From Ariolimax columbianus (taxonomy: Eukaryota > Mollusca > Gastropoda > Stylommatophora > Arionidae), in contig JAVGWX010000007.1 of assembly GCA_036924085.1 (NCBI GenBank), forward strand, positions 33,593,953-33,657,952: a stretch of 64,000 nucleotides of DNA. The letters are read 5' to 3'. Positions 44,876 to 56,827 of this stretch are shown in pieces. Made by a program: the position numbers and the translations under genes. Each line of letters begins with the position of its first letter. Within the stretch, counting starts at the first letter, position 1. The notes beneath the pieces are model-generated. The model was not told the origin of the DNA, ran no database searches, and saw only the letters and a list, made by a program, of their open reading frames with translations.

Positions 44876-45059
44876 AACCAGTGTACGCATTAATCTGATT
44901 TTCGTATATATTTGTATGGCCAAAAAACCTAGATTTAATCATCAAACAATAAATGACTCAACTTTGTTGACCCTACCACGGGTGCACATACTCACATGCA
45001 TCGAACGTTCTTGGAAAGCGGCAAATGAGAGAAACAAGCGCATAAAATGACACACACAA

Positions 45060-45835
45060 GCATATGCTTGATTCGTACATATGCGAGTTCATATGTTGTG
45101 TATACTCAGCAGCATTTGCCACTGGGAGACGCTGCAGCAATGTCAGTGCCGAAGCCAGTGCCCTGAGACAAGCAGCTGAAACCCTTGTGGACCATAAGGA
45201 GTAGGGGAAGGGCAAGATGTCATTTTCACAGACGCCCTCGCAGTGTTAGTGGCGCTCAAGAACCAGCACACAAATGAACTCGGTGCTCTGGCAGACTCGC
45301 TCTAACGCATGTCCCAGCGCTTCAAAAAAAGCACAGTCCAGTGGATACCAGCCCACTGCAACATTCCAGGCAACGAGGAAGCAGACAGTCTCGCCACATA
45401 GTGCTGCAGCAGAGTGATACAGAAATCACATACAATGAGACAAAAGCATTCATCATGGCAACGGACAGTGCAAAATGAAAAAAAAAGACCACCCTGGCCA
45501 CATAGAAAACGATGCCTACCATCAACTCTCCAGGCGAGACTAGGTGATAAATATCTGGCCACGCACAGGCCACAACAGACTTAGATGCCATCTATACAAC
45601 AAGTTCAAGATTGGCACTACAGACCTTTGTGCCTGCGGCACAGCCCCCATGAAGGCAGAACATATTTTGCAGTCCTGTCCACTGTATACCGACAAAAGAA
45701 GTAGCATTTGGCAACAGTCAGTGTCCTTCAACGAGAAGCGTTACGGACGCCTTACAGAGCCTTGAGTCAACTGCTGCCTTCGTTAGAGTCATTGAAGTTG
45801 AGGTCTGAAGATGCACGAGGAAGAGGAAGAAGAAG
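45060..45835 (+). pseudogene. Divergent I-like LINE RNase H and C-terminus
   Basis: Broken frames read DALAVLVALKNQHTNELGAL, VQWIPAHCNIPGNEEADSLA, then RTGHNRLRCHLYNKFKIGTT, DLCACGTAPMKAEHILQSCP and a stop after GRLTEP. It has the same layout as family A but is clearly diverged, and also ends in (GAA)n at 45818-45840. Confidence 0.85.
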
Positions 45836-46059
45836 AAGAAGGACGTTTTCAACTCCATTCTTGCCGACATTGTTCAATTCTGGCCGCCTCAATAATTAAA
45901 ATTGTGGTGTTTGGTCGTCCAATTATTTCAATCTGTCTGTCAGGAAATTTTCTTCTGCTTCTTTTATGGCTCTACATTCTTCCAGAAAATTCGTCGCAAA
46001 ACTGAATATAACCATCTATCTTGATCAAAGTTTTTATATTTATATACTTATTTAAAATT

Positions 46060-46650
46060 AAATTATATCGACGTATCCTCCTGCTGGGCTCCAGAATTGA
46101 CAAAAATAGCAACTGCTCGAATGAAATCAGACGAAGACTAGCCATGGCAATGCAGAGACTGAACAGCCTGAAGAAATTATGGCAGAGCACCTACAAAATG
46201 ATAAAAGCAAAAGTCTTGAGAGCCTGTGTTTTTACGGTCGCAGCTTATGGCTGCGAATCATGGACGATTACCAAAACCTCCAGACAAAGAATCGAATCCT
46301 TCGAGTCAAAATGTCACAGAAAGATACTCAGAATACCCTGGACAGAGAAAAAGACAAATGTAGACATTCGGCAAAGGTTGAGCATAGAGGAGAACTGATT
46401 TATCAATTTCATTTTGGCTAGAAACTGCAAATACTTTGATCACATCAAGAGACACAACGGTTTTGAGAGGACGGTGATGGAAGGTAAGGTGCAGGTAAAA
46501 GAGGAAGGGGTAGACCAAGAAGACGATGGCACCAAAATATCCAGGAATGCCTGAGTATGACTGTGCGGAGGCTGGTATTTTGGCAAGGGAACGAGTTTCT
46601 TTCAGACAGACTGTAATGGGAGCGACGTTCTATAAAGGACATGCTACATG
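46060..46650 (+). pseudogene. LINE family B C-terminal fragment
   Basis: Reads LGSRIDKNSNCSNEIRRRLA, MAMQRLNSLKKLWQST, VFTVAAYGCESWTITKTSRQ, ILRIPWTEKKTNVDIRQRLS, a stop at 46396, then HIKRHNGFERTVMEG and a shift. It ends at FYKGHAT-like codons. Confidence 0.88.
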
Positions 46651-47102
46651 ATGATAATCCTCCTCTTAACTTGAAATGGAATATCCCGCTAGTCATCAGC
46701 TGTCAAATACGTATGATATCAACCCAGGGAACTCTGTGAACTAAGACATAAGCATCATCCGACACCCGTACAATCTTGAAACCCAAGACTCCCGTCTAGT
46801 AAGATTATTAGTAAACCCGGCACTGGTTATAGCCCTTATTTTTGGGTGACAAATAATAGTTTGCATATGCATTCAATGTTACTATTTCAGCGAAGCATTA
46901 CTTGTGACAGTTAATAAGAACTGGTATCACTATGCTACAGAGAGATTACAATGATTCTCAGCAGTTGGCAATGTGCAATGCAAGTTAATAGTCACTGTAG
47001 TTCAATGCTTATTCATACAAGTGCATCTTCCAAACGGGGCTCCATTCCGCCTTAATGTTGGATTTTAAACTCATGCAGTCTCACAGCCTACGCTTTATAT
47101 CG
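46651..47102. other. No supported gene
   Basis: Nothing recognised on either strand. Confidence 0.5.
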
Positions 47103-47975
47103 AATGCTGTGGCATCGTCACACATATGGTCATGTCATAGTCACACAGTTGGTCATGTTATTGTCACACATATCATCATGTCATCGTCACACATATCGCC
47201 ATGTCATCGTCACACATATCGTCATGTCATCGTCACACATATCGTCATGTCATCGTCACAAATATCGTCATTTCATCGTCACATATATCGTCCTGATATC
47301 ATCGTACATATTGTCCAGACATTGGCACACGTATCGCCCAGACATCCGCACACATGTAGACCAGACATCGGCACGCAGATCAACCAGACATCGGAACACG
47401 TGTTGACCAGACATCTGCACGCAGATCGACCAGACATCAGCACGCAGATCGACCAGACATCGGCACGCAGATCGACCAGACATCGGCACGCAGGTCGACC
47501 AGATATCGGCACGCAGATCGACCAGACATCAGCACGCAGATTGACCAGCCATCGGAACATCTGTTGACCAGACATCGGCACGCAGATCGACCAGACATCA
47601 GCACGCAGATCGACCAGACATCAGCACGCAGATTGACCAGACATCGGCACGCAGATCGACCAGCCATCGGAACACGTGTTGACCAGACATCGACACGCAG
47701 ATCGACCAGACATCGGCACGCAGATTGACCAGACATCGGCACGCAGATCGACTAGCCATCGGAACACGTGTTGACCAGACATCGGCACGCAGATCGACCA
47801 GACATCGGCACGCAGATCGACCAGACATCGTCACGCAGATCGACCAGACATCGGCACGCAGATCGACCAGACATCGACACGCAGATCGACCAGACATCGC
47901 CACATAGATCGACCAAACATCGGCCCACAGATCGACCAGACATCGGAGCACATGTTGACCAGACATCGGCACAAC
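47103..47975. repeat. 23-bp minisatellite with two subfamilies
   Basis: 47103-47290 has about eight units of ATCGTCACACATATCGTCAT plus three bases. From about 47335 to 47975 the units are AGACATCGGCACGCAGATCG plus three bases, some carrying AACACGTGTTGACC. Both are 23 bp long and about two-thirds identical, so this looks like one array with two homogenised halves. Confidence 0.93.
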
Positions 47976-48289
47976 TGCTCTATCATTGTCATGAATACTG
48001 TTGTGAATATTACTACAAATCAACAAGAGTCCGCTAGGTGTGAGGTCTCAGACTAGACTATTCAGAGTAGAAGATGCTCAAACTCACAATGCTGCAGCCA
48101 ACCACAAACCCACAGTCTTTAATCCTGATCACATGGGAATAATCCCTTGAGTTTGAAAGAAGGCTCGAGGATAAAGATGCAGCCACAGTGAATATGCTCA
48201 CAGCTGTCAGCAACTCATACATAACTGCTTGCAGCAGGGTCAGCGAAACAGGGGTGACCATGAACTATTCGGCCTCCAAGTGACAGCCC

Positions 48290-48475
48290 TAGAAACAAGC
48301 TGCACTAATGTAGGCTGGCTAATAGAATAGGGATAGAAGTGGGAAGGCAAACCTGGTACACCTATAACAGCCAGCTAAAACTGCATGTATCGACCGGAAA
48401 GGCAGACATCGCAGCCTCTTTGTAAACTGCGACATGACGTCATAACGTCCTTTTCAGAACAAACGCCGAAGAATA
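48290..48475 (+). repeat. Degraded S1-like repeat
   Basis: Shares the order AAGGCAAACCTGGTAC, GCAGCCTCTTTGTAAACTGC and CGTCCTTTTCAG with repeat S1. Strongly diverged. Confidence 0.55.
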
Positions 48476-48649
48476 CAAATAAATTGAAATAAGAAACTAA
48501 ATACACTAATATATATTTTATCAGAAAATAAAGCAGCGAATATCGAATTTGTCTGATTATGTCGAAGTTATGAGATTCAAATAAACTGAGGCATGGATTC
48601 AGAGACCGCACATAGATTTCAAAAGACTCAGTGTCGACTAACAAATTCT

Positions 48650-49215
48650 ACCGCTTTTGAAACACCCTAGAGTGCTTCTTTTAATGAAGAGGAGGTTGAT
48701 AAATACACTGTTTATTCATACATTGTGTTACCAATGTCATTCTGTGCCCTTACTGGAAACACATAAGAGTAAGACCCAGAGCTGTGAGATGCGTTGTGTG
48801 AGAAGTGCAGCGGGAAAGACAATCCGTGACCGAATACGCAACATCACAGTGAGGCAGAAAGTGCGGGAAAACCCAGTTAATGTCTACATTGACTTCCAAA
48901 AACTCTAAACGGTATGGTCATTTCATGAGAAAGCATTTTGATCAGCCGGCAACGAGAGCATATTATATGCAGGTCTTTGGCCAACGAGCAAGAGGCCGAC
49001 TTCGGTGTCAGTGGATCGAGTGTGTCTCTGACACATTCAGGAAGTTACACCTAACGACAGTACAATCCTCACACTTGGCGATAACAAGAAATCTTATTCA
49101 TCCAGCCTCTGCGATGCCTCATGGTAAGAGCAGTAGGACAGAAGAAGAAGAAGAAGAAGAAGAAGAAGAAGAAGAAGAAGAAGAACAAGAACAAGAACAA
49201 GAAGAACAAGAAGAT
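48650..49215 (+). pseudogene. LINE family G C-terminus with (GAA)n tail
   Basis: Reads KRRLINTLFIHTLCYQCHSV, SCEMRCVRSAAGKTIRDRIR, VNVYIDFQKL, a shift, KRYGHFMRKHFDQPATRAYY, RARGRLRCQWIECVSDTFRK and then (GAA)n at 49140-49212. One frameshift near 48905. The family also occurs at 26340-26472. Confidence 0.88.
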
Positions 49216-49219
49216 GGAC

Positions 49220-49660
49220 TGAGAAATGCAGGTGATAAATTCACTAATTTACGGTTTTCCCACATAAGCACATTAGAACGAAATAATAAACCTATACTTC
49301 GGGGGATAAATATTAACATTCTTTTTTTTTAACTGTCCAATTACTCCAGCCGGAGTATACAGTCACTGCTACTGTTTAGTCTCCTTTAGGAAGTCTACAT
49401 TATGGCATATTTGCAGTGACGATTTCTGTAGCAGTTTGTTTCTCACTATGATATTGCTATACCCATTCACAACCCTCTTTAGTCGCATTTTGCGATATGT
49501 ATGAAAGTGTAGTGAACGTATTCTTTTCTTCACAGTAAGAGATCTAGGTATCCACTCGTAAACTTACTATAGGTGGCACGTGGTAGTCAGCTATTCAGTC
49601 CGTAGACTGGTTTTGAAGACCGTATCATGCTACGCCAATGCCTTCGGGTCTCTGCAGCAT
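49220..49660. other. No supported gene
   Basis: AT-rich sequence without recognisable content. Confidence 0.5.
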
Positions 49661-49664
49661 CTTC

Positions 49665-50520
49665 GAGTTCGTCGTAGGTTTTGACTGCCATGTCCCTGCA
49701 GGCGCGAGTGATGAAAGTAGTCCTTGGTCTACCCCTGCATCGTCTCTGCAGGTGTTAAGTGATTAAAGTAGTCATTGGTCGACCTTTGCCTCGTCTCTGT
49801 AGGTCTGAGTGATGAAAGTAGTCCTTGGTCTACCCCTGACTCGTCTCTGCAGGTGTTAAGTGATTAAAGTAGTCCTTGGTCTACCCCTGCCTCGTCTCTG
49901 CAGGTGTTAAGTGATTAAAGTAGTCCTTGGTCTACCCCTGCCTCGTCTCTGCAGGTGTTAAGCGATTAAAGTAGTCCTTGGTCTACCCCTGACTCGTCTC
50001 TGCAGGTGATGTTATAAAGTAGTCCTTGGTCGAGCTTTGCCTCGTCTATGCAGGAGTGAGTGTCGAAAGTAGTCCTTAGTCGACGTTTGCCTTATTTCTG
50101 CAGGTCTGAGTGATGAAAGTAGTCCTTGGTCGACCTTTGCCTCGTTTCTGCACGTCTGAGTGATGAACGTAGTCATTGGTCGACCTCTGCAGGCATGAGT
50201 GATGAAAGTAGTCCTTGGTCGACCTTTGCTTCGTCTCTGCAGACCTGAGTGATGAGCGTAGTCATTGGTCGACCTTTGTCTCGTCTCTGCACGTATGAGT
50301 GATGAACGTAGTAATTGGTCGACTTCTGCAGGCATGAGTGATGAAAGTAGTCCTTGGTCGACCTTTGCCTCGTCTCTGCAGGTCTGAGTCATGAAAATAG
50401 TCCTTGGTCGACCTCTGCAGGCATGAGTGATGAAAGTAGTCCTTAATCGATCCCTGCTCGTCTCTGCAGGCCTGAGTGATGAAAGTATTCCTTGGCCAAC
50501 CTCTGCCTCGTCTCTGCAGG
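49665..50520. repeat. About 50-bp minisatellite, about 17 copies
   Basis: Units hold CTCGTCTCTGCAGGT, GAGTGATGAAAGTAGTCCTT and GGTCGACC or GGTCTACC. Early units (49735-50010) share GTTAAGTGATTAAAG; later ones share CTGAGTGATGAAAG. Some units lack the TTTGCCTCGTCTC part. Confidence 0.92.
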
Positions 50521-50605
50521 TTATCTATATTGTATAACATATATACCACTATCTATATTGTATAACATAAATACCACTATCTATATTGTAAAACATATAC
50601 ACACA
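50520..50605. repeat. About 30-bp tandem repeat, three copies
   Basis: Three copies of ACCACTATCTATATTGTA plus a variable AACATA part. Confidence 0.88.
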
Positions 50606-50854
50606 GGTGATAACATCCATTTACGCAGACGACACATCCCAAGAAAATGGGTTTTGAAGAGGTTGAATACAAACATACAATGGCTCATGATACCCGTACT
50701 GTATATTACGATTTATATTTTTAAAAAGATAGCTGCATGTCCCTTGCAGAACGTCGCTTCTTACAACCGCCAACCTATTTGACTGTTATAAGTTTCTTGG
50801 AAAGTGTGCTTACAGGTTACCATCACATGAAAAAAAAACCCATGTCTTCCAAAC

Positions 50855-50935
50855 CGGACACAAGCATGATTCGAACCGGGTGCATTGGGATTCTGAAACG
50901 GACGCTTCAACCCAGGCCACGCGACCTCCGTCGTT
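50855..50935 (-). mobile_element. tRNA-like SINE head (family S4)
   Basis: The minus strand holds GGTCGCGTGGCCTGGGTTGA and ACCCGGTTCGAATCATGC, the latter an excellent pol III B box. The body is short or lost. Confidence 0.65.
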
Positions 50936-51140
50936 TCATGATATCCTCCCACCTGTAGCTCTACCTACCCTCATGCTCGTCACCCTCCCCCATCTCATAT
51001 TATCCTCCCACCTGTAGCTCTACCTACCCTCATGCTCGTCACCCTCCACCGTCTCATATTATCCTCCCACCTGTAGCTCTACCTACCCTCATGCTCGTCA
51101 CCCTCCACCGTCTCATATTATCCTCCCACCTGTAGCTCTA
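50936..51140. repeat. 58-bp tandem repeat, nearly four copies
   Basis: Units contain TATCCTCCCACCTGTAGCTC and ACCCTCATGCTCGTCACC. Confidence 0.92.
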
Positions 51141-51149
51141 CCTACCATC

Positions 51150-51548
51150 ATGTTCGCCTGCCGTCAACGTATCCCTCCAGCATCGTTTTTACAAGAGCGC
51201 CATGTCTTTTAATGTGGCCAAAATATTGGATTGGTCGGCTCCTTATGTCTTTCAATAATTAATTATCTTCTTGCCGCTAGTTTCTCCATGAGCTCTGCAT
51301 TTGTTAGCTTTTGTTTCCATAAAACACGACCCATTCTCCTGAACATCCATATCTCCATATTCCGTCTTCTAACTGCTCGTCCATTGTCCAAGTCTCGGCA
51401 CCATACAGTAGTGTTTAAGTATTTATAACACTCGATCATTCTTATTTTGAAGTTGCAGCCTAGCTCTCCAGATGTGAATCTCTTCGTCATTTGGCTGAAT
51501 GTATCTTTGGCCATGCTTATTCTCTTCCTCATTTCAGTTTGATATTTG
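51150..51548 (-). pseudogene. LINE C-terminal fragment
   Basis: The minus strand reads MRKRISMAKDTFSQMTKRFT, then RMIECYKYLNTTVW, then NMEIWMFRRMGRVLWKQKLT and NAELMEKL. This is the W(C/F)RRM...W...N.E(L/V) segment common to the C-terminus of L2/CR1-like and RTE-like reverse transcriptases. Confidence 0.75.
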
Positions 51549-51564
51549 CCATCATTAGTTATTA

Positions 51565-52267
51565 CATGGCGTGTTCAAATGAAACCGGAACTAACTGCAA
51601 CCAGTGAACATATGTACGAAGCGCATGATGACGTCAATGCTGGTGTAAACAGCATATACCAATCGTCAAGTTTGCAAAATGTCATCATCCTCCGACTCAT
51701 AGTTTCCTCAGCAGACCGTTGAAAACATGGCGGGTGTGATACGGAATCCGTCCATAGTGGATCAGCGAACAGTGATTCTGTTTCTAACAACTGAAGGACA
51801 TCGACCAGTGACATTCATCGCAGAATGCAGACAGTGTATGGTGACTCGAATGACTATCAATTTTGGCGATGGCATCTTCTGACGCAACAATATGCACTTG
51901 ACCTCAGTCCGGAAGATCTTTCGTTAACTCACGTCCTTCTTTAAACATCACTGTCCAGTTCTTCACTGTTATCTTTAACACACTTTTGTCACTATAAACT
52001 GCCTGAATTCTTTGATGAATGTCAACTGATCGACATCCTTCAGCTGGTATGAAACCGAATCACGGCTCGCTGATCAACTCTAGACGGATTCTGTATCACA
52101 CCCTCCATGTTTTCAACGGTCTGCTGAAACAATGAGTCAGAGGATAATGCAATTTTGCAAACTTGACGGTTGGTATGTGCTGTTTACACCAGAATTGACG
52201 TCATCATGCGCATCGTACGTATGTTCACTTGGCGCAGTTAGGTCCGGTTTCATTGGAACACGCCTCG
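51565..52267. mobile_element. Foldback mariner derivative with about 210-bp inverted arms
   Basis: The left arm starts GGCGTGTTCAAATGAAACCG (51569); the right arm reversed starts GGCGTGTTCCAATGAAACCG. The arms match for about 210 bp. TA dinucleotides flank at 51563 and 52268. Both arms lead inward into the start of a mariner transposase: left VDQRTVILFLTTEGHRPV, right (minus strand) AVYSDKSVLKITVKNW and FKEGRELTKDLPD. The element is thus two 5' ends joined head-to-head, with no catalytic domain. Confidence 0.88.
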
Positions 52268-52574
52268 TACATGCCCGAGATATAAAATAATGGGACACCT
52301 GCTCTCGTACCTCTCCAATTACTCGTATAATATATACGTCCCTTTTACTCGAGCATAACATTGTGAACGTAGAGACCTCATGTTGGGGAAGCGAGAATAG
52401 CCCATAGGCAACACAGGACAATTGCGAATTGATTTTTGGATGCCAGTGTCATGCCTGACGCCGGATGTTTTTCATAGTATCGTGCATCAGTGTAATCGAC
52501 ATTATTGATACAAGCGTTCTGCAATAGTTGCTAGCTCATTGTCGGATCATATCATTTTTAATAATGTTGCTTGT

Positions 52575-52745
52575 AACCTGGTACTCAAAAAATGCTTGCT
52601 GAAGTCAGATGTGTTGGATCGAAAGGTGCAAATATCGCAGCCAAGCTGTAAACTACGACACAACGCGTTCCGTTCTCTTGACTACATTCTGCTACTTACC
52701 CTTTCAGGGTTTGGTAGTGGGAGAGTGAGAACGAACGAACAAGTA
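52575..52745 (+). repeat. S1 repeat, 3' part
   Basis: Near-identical to 18370-18530, from GTACTCAAAAAATGCTTGCTG to GAACGAACGAAC. Confidence 0.85.
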
Positions 52746-52979
52746 GAAGAAGGATCATATGATTATTAATAATGTTGCTTGTAACCGCACCTCTGCATCT
52801 TTCCTGCCGGTTTCCTATTTGGGGGAACGGCTTTGGAAGTAAACACTGGGGAAAAAATCTCCAATCGGTTCTACCTCCAGTCGTCTCGACAACATCTTGC
52901 CACTGGATCGAGGTAGCTCAGAAAGAGAGATTGTGGTTTACAACAACAAAATCTACCTCACTTAAATCTATTTACGCAC

Positions 52980-53995
52980 AGGTTGCAGCAAATGATATGG
53001 TAAAATAGTCTGTCCACAGAATATCATATGGTGTACAAGGCCAGTTTGTTGATAATGTTAGATCACTCTATCGTTCAAACGTCGTTAGAAAGACTGGTGG
53101 TGTCACGTATGTTTTTAAAATCACTACTGGCATGAGACAAAGTGTGTGTGTTTTATCCTTTGCTGTTTGACATCTACATGGACAAAATTGTATCAGAGAC
53201 CAGTCGAATTCATACATTTGAAGCACAGCAGAATTCAATACACGAATTACATTCTGCAGGTAATCAGTGTCTGCTGTATGGCGATGAAAAAAAACTGCAA
53301 AACCACATGAACGCGCTTGCAACTACCTGTGCTAAATACAATATGCGAATTAGAGAGAATAAAACAGAAACTATGATGATCAGTAGAACACCTGGGCCAC
53401 TCAAGATAAGTGTAAATGATATTGTTCTTCAACAGGCTCACGAGGTCAAGTATTTGGGCAGTATTTCTTCGGCAGACAGGTAAATTGAAACTAGGTATCA
53501 GAAAGCACCTGTTGTGACTTATCTGTCCCCACTGCTTAGTCCCCAAAGCATTAGTTTGGCAGCAAAGCAACAGATGATGAACAGTATATTTATGTCGACT
53601 CTGTGCTACCAGTGCCAAACATGGCCTCTGTCAAGGGCACGCGAGAGCAACATTTTGACGTGTAAAATGAAGTGTTAGACGACGGTCATCGGTGTTACCA
53701 GGAAAGACAGAATGCGCAACGACGAGATTCGAAGTATGGTCGGCACTACGTCTTGTGCGGAATATATTTCCAGGCAGAAAATAAGTTGGTTTGGTTATGT
53801 CATGAGAATGCACCCTCATCAACTTCCACTGAGGGCTTACATCCCTAGTATATCTGTCTACAGGGTAAGGGGGCGACCACGAAGCTGGTGGATGGATGAC
53901 AGAGGTATTGTGCAGAGACACGGGCTCACATTGACCGACGCAACGCACTTGGCGCAGACGACTTAAGCTCACCACGACACTCAACGGCACAAGTA
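52980..53995 (+). pseudogene. LINE family H, RT to C-terminus
   Basis: Broken frames read YPLLFDIYMDKIVSE, CLLYGDEKKLQNHMNALATT (the catalytic box region, YADD-like but altered to YGDE), NKTETMMISRTPGP, VLQQAHEVKYLGSISS, a stop, then RNDEIRSMVGTTSCAEYISR, SWFGYVMRMHPHQLPLRAY and QRHGLTLTDATHLAQ. It is related to 31330-32040. Confidence 0.86.
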
Positions 53996-54257
53996 GAAAG
54001 AAATCTAACTAACTAGTGGTTTGGTTAATGCATTCGTGTGCTTAGTACCCTACTCTACCATATGCCAGCGAATTGTGCACCATGTATGCTCTACGTGAAA
54101 AAAAAACACTGAATGAATTGCATATACAGTGTTTGAGACGCATACTTGAAATCTCATGGAGAGTCTACCAAACAACGAGGTGTTGGACCGTGCGAAGATG
54201 TTTACCATCCTCCACCCACGCGGCTTAAGATGGTCGAGATACGTATGCTGAATGAAG

Positions 54258-55672
54258 GGTAGGCGAATTCCTCTTCTTCTTCTTCTTCTTCTTCTTCTTC
54301 TTCTTCTTCTTCTTCTTCTTCAACCTTTATTTTTTCGAAAAAAGCAGCGGTCATCCTGAGGCTGTCGACACTGCCATAGAGCTTGTCCAGTGTTGCCACT
54401 GGTGATGGCCATATCTGCTTTCTCTGATCCTCGTATGCAGTTTTGCAGCAGATGTTCAGCGGTCATTTTCCTAGTATCGCATGTGCTTTCGTCTATGCCA
54501 CCTATCTTCATTTTATTGAATAGTCCTATTGTGGCCAGTGCGAAGTCTGAAGACCACGACCTGCTCTCTTCTGTTGAACTGGTAATAGGCATCGTTTTTT
54601 TGTGAAGCCAGTATGTTCTGTTTCCCATTTGGTCATGTATCTAGCACTAATAAGCCTTTTTGACTCTTCGTATGCCACACTAGTATCTGGTTGTGGTAGT
54701 CTTGCACCTTCTTTTGCCAGTCTGTCTGCCTCCTCGTTGCCTTGGATGTTATAATGGGATGGAACCCACGGTACCACTACTCTTTTTGGTGCGGACTGCT
54801 GGCATAGTTGACGAAGTACTGCTCTTAAATCTTTAAGTTCAGTATTTTTCTGGCTTTTTAGTGCTGTGATTACGGCCAGGGCATCTGTAAACAGGACCAT
54901 GTGGCTTTCATTTCTTTTGCATGTCACCATTTATTCTACTGCAGCCCTCAGTGCCTCTTGCCTCCGCTCTGAAATTCCTTGAGTATTTTCCAGTCGCCAC
55001 TGATAGTGTTGTTTTTCTACCATTTGGTAGGCTCAGGAATACCCCTGCCCCTCCGTTCTGTGTTTTGTTTGTTACAGAGCCGTTGGTGTATGCATGGGTC
55101 CAGTCCATGCTTGGGTAGATTTTCGTTATGTACCTCAGGGTTATGTCTCTTCTTTCTTTTCCAGTCTGGCTGTTTTTTGTTTCCAACACCTGGTATATTT
55201 TCTACCACCTTTGGAAATATATGCTGCCTCCAGGTAGGTTTGCGTACAGTAGGGATGGGCTTTGGTGTTATTAATGCGTTCATAGGGTCTTCGTTCATTT
55301 TGCTTTCGCTATTTCTGCAAAGTTTCTCCGCTTTAATTTCCCATTTCCAAATCTATTTAGTCTCTTATGCATTGGATGGTCTGTCAGTCTTCTGAGTTTT
55401 TCTGCTTGCTGCTGGGCTTTGCAGTCTATTCTGTCGGTCATGGATTGCAGATTTGTAATCTTTTCCAGTTCTACAATTGGCGTTGACTTCATGCCTCCTG
55501 TTATAACTCTCATGGCTTGGTTTTGGAGTTTGCTAATTTTGTCGAAGTTCGCCTTTGCTGCTGTTGTCCATGCCGCAATGCCATACTCGAGAACTGGTCT
55601 CACTCTTCCAGTGTACAGTTTCTTTAGTATACTTTCGTCTGCTCCCCAGCTTGTGCCAGCAAGGCGAATTCC
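54258..55672 (-). pseudogene. LINE family A, RT C-terminus and RNase H
   Basis: The minus strand begins at 55672 (5' truncation) with LAGTSWGADESILKKLYTGR, continues RPVLEYGIAAWTTAAKANFD, then after a shift TDALAVITALKSQKNTEL-like and VPSHYNIQGNEEADRLAKEG, DESTCDTRKMTAEHLLQNC, and ends in (CTT)n/(GAA)n at 54270-54320. Two or three frameshifts inactivate it. Confidence 0.9.
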
Positions 55673-55704
55673 AAAGGACATTTTATAGGGAGAGCCTGTC
55701 TCTG

Positions 55705-55800
55705 GGGGCCGTAACAAAGTGAAACCCTTCCTTCGCTATAAAGACGCTTGCAAGCGTGGCCTGAAATAGATTGACATGAACACCTCAAACTGGGACCCTC
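55705..55800 (+). pseudogene. LINE 3' scrap
   Basis: Encodes LRYKDACKRGLK, a stop, then IDMNTSNWD, the tail motif of another RTE-like family (the same type as DACKWDMKAPDMNLTSWE on minus at 62740-62800). Confidence 0.65.
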
Positions 55801-55834
55801 AACAGGGCCAGAAAACTCAACAGGGTCGGCGGAC

Positions 55835-56130
55835 CAGAGTTGCCAAGACCTTTCTACACCTCGACGCGGTGATCCTGGATTATAGACTGCAATAGAGCAG
55901 ACTGCCTAAGAGGAAAGGATCGAAGAAAGAAGGATAACTTGGTGCTCATAAATGCCTGCTGAAGTCGGATGTACCGGGCCGAAAGGTGCAAATATCACGG
56001 TCAAGCTGTAAACTACGACACAACGCATTTCGTTCTTTGGACTACATTCTGCTACTAGCAAAGCCCTTTTCAGGGCTTGATAGCGGGAGATTTTAAACGA
56101 ACGAAGCCAAGCCAAGCCAAGTTGAGAAGA
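55835..56130 (+). mobile_element. S1 repeat with (AAGCC)n tail
   Basis: Contains CGCGGTGATCCTGGATTATA, TGAAGTCGGATGTACCGGGC and GGTGCAAATATCACGG and ends in ACGAAGCCAAGCCAAGCCAA, the pentamer tail of the family. Confidence 0.85.
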
Positions 56131-56339
56131 ACGTTACAAAAACAGACCTGGCTGGAGGCAGTACTTGCATGTTGACCGGACCAGTACGACTCAAAACGCG
56201 TTCGCCATAAGAAGAAGCAGATCAGGACATAGACCTCTGACGGACTCTGAAGTTAAATGTGTCTCGAGACTAAATTAGGCCATGAAATTATGGATTCTGT
56301 AAAGTGATTAAAAACAGTGGAGCTTCATGCTCAGGTATA

Positions 56340-56800
56340 TTCTTTTTCTACTTCTTCTTCGCCATTCGCTCTCAAATAATCGCATCATAGAACTGGCGAT
56401 CCTTCTCAGGCTCATTTCATCGCCATACAGTTTATCCTGAAATTGGATTGGAAAGGGCCATGTAGTCACTTTGTTTCTCTCGTAGAGCCGGCAGATTTAT
56501 TTTTAACATTTTCCACCGTTTATTTTTATCTCCCCACATGAGCACATGTCTGTGTGTCACGTTTTTAAAATGTTGAACAGATTTGTTCCAGTCTGCTGTG
56601 ACCTTTTTGCAGTCTTAATACTGTCCCTTGATCTCTTCTTGGCAAAGAGTACACTGCTTCTGGTATATCAGAACCTGAGTATTCTCTGTGTCACTTGACT
56701 TTGTAGTTAATTTTCATAATCGTCTTTATTTCTTCACATACAGCTCTGTCATTAATTTGGGGTTTGCCGCCTCCATCTTTTATCAGTATATCTGTTTTTT
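56340..56800 (-). pseudogene. LINE C-terminal remnant with Cys knuckle
   Basis: The minus strand reads CTLCQEEIKGQY, a stop, KKVTADWNKSVQHFKNVTHR, HVLMWGDKN and ends after AKKK in a (GAA)-like tail at 56343-56358. It probably belongs with the RNase H scrap at 57110-57430. Confidence 0.6.
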
Positions 56801-56827
56801 TCATTTCCGCGTATCGTATCAGCATCA

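Noticed and set aside
48058..48261. Hydrophobic 67-codon frame on minus with a GTGAGT after GCATT
   Set aside because: No clear acceptor with a pyrimidine tract, no paired exon and no recognisable domain; considered chance.
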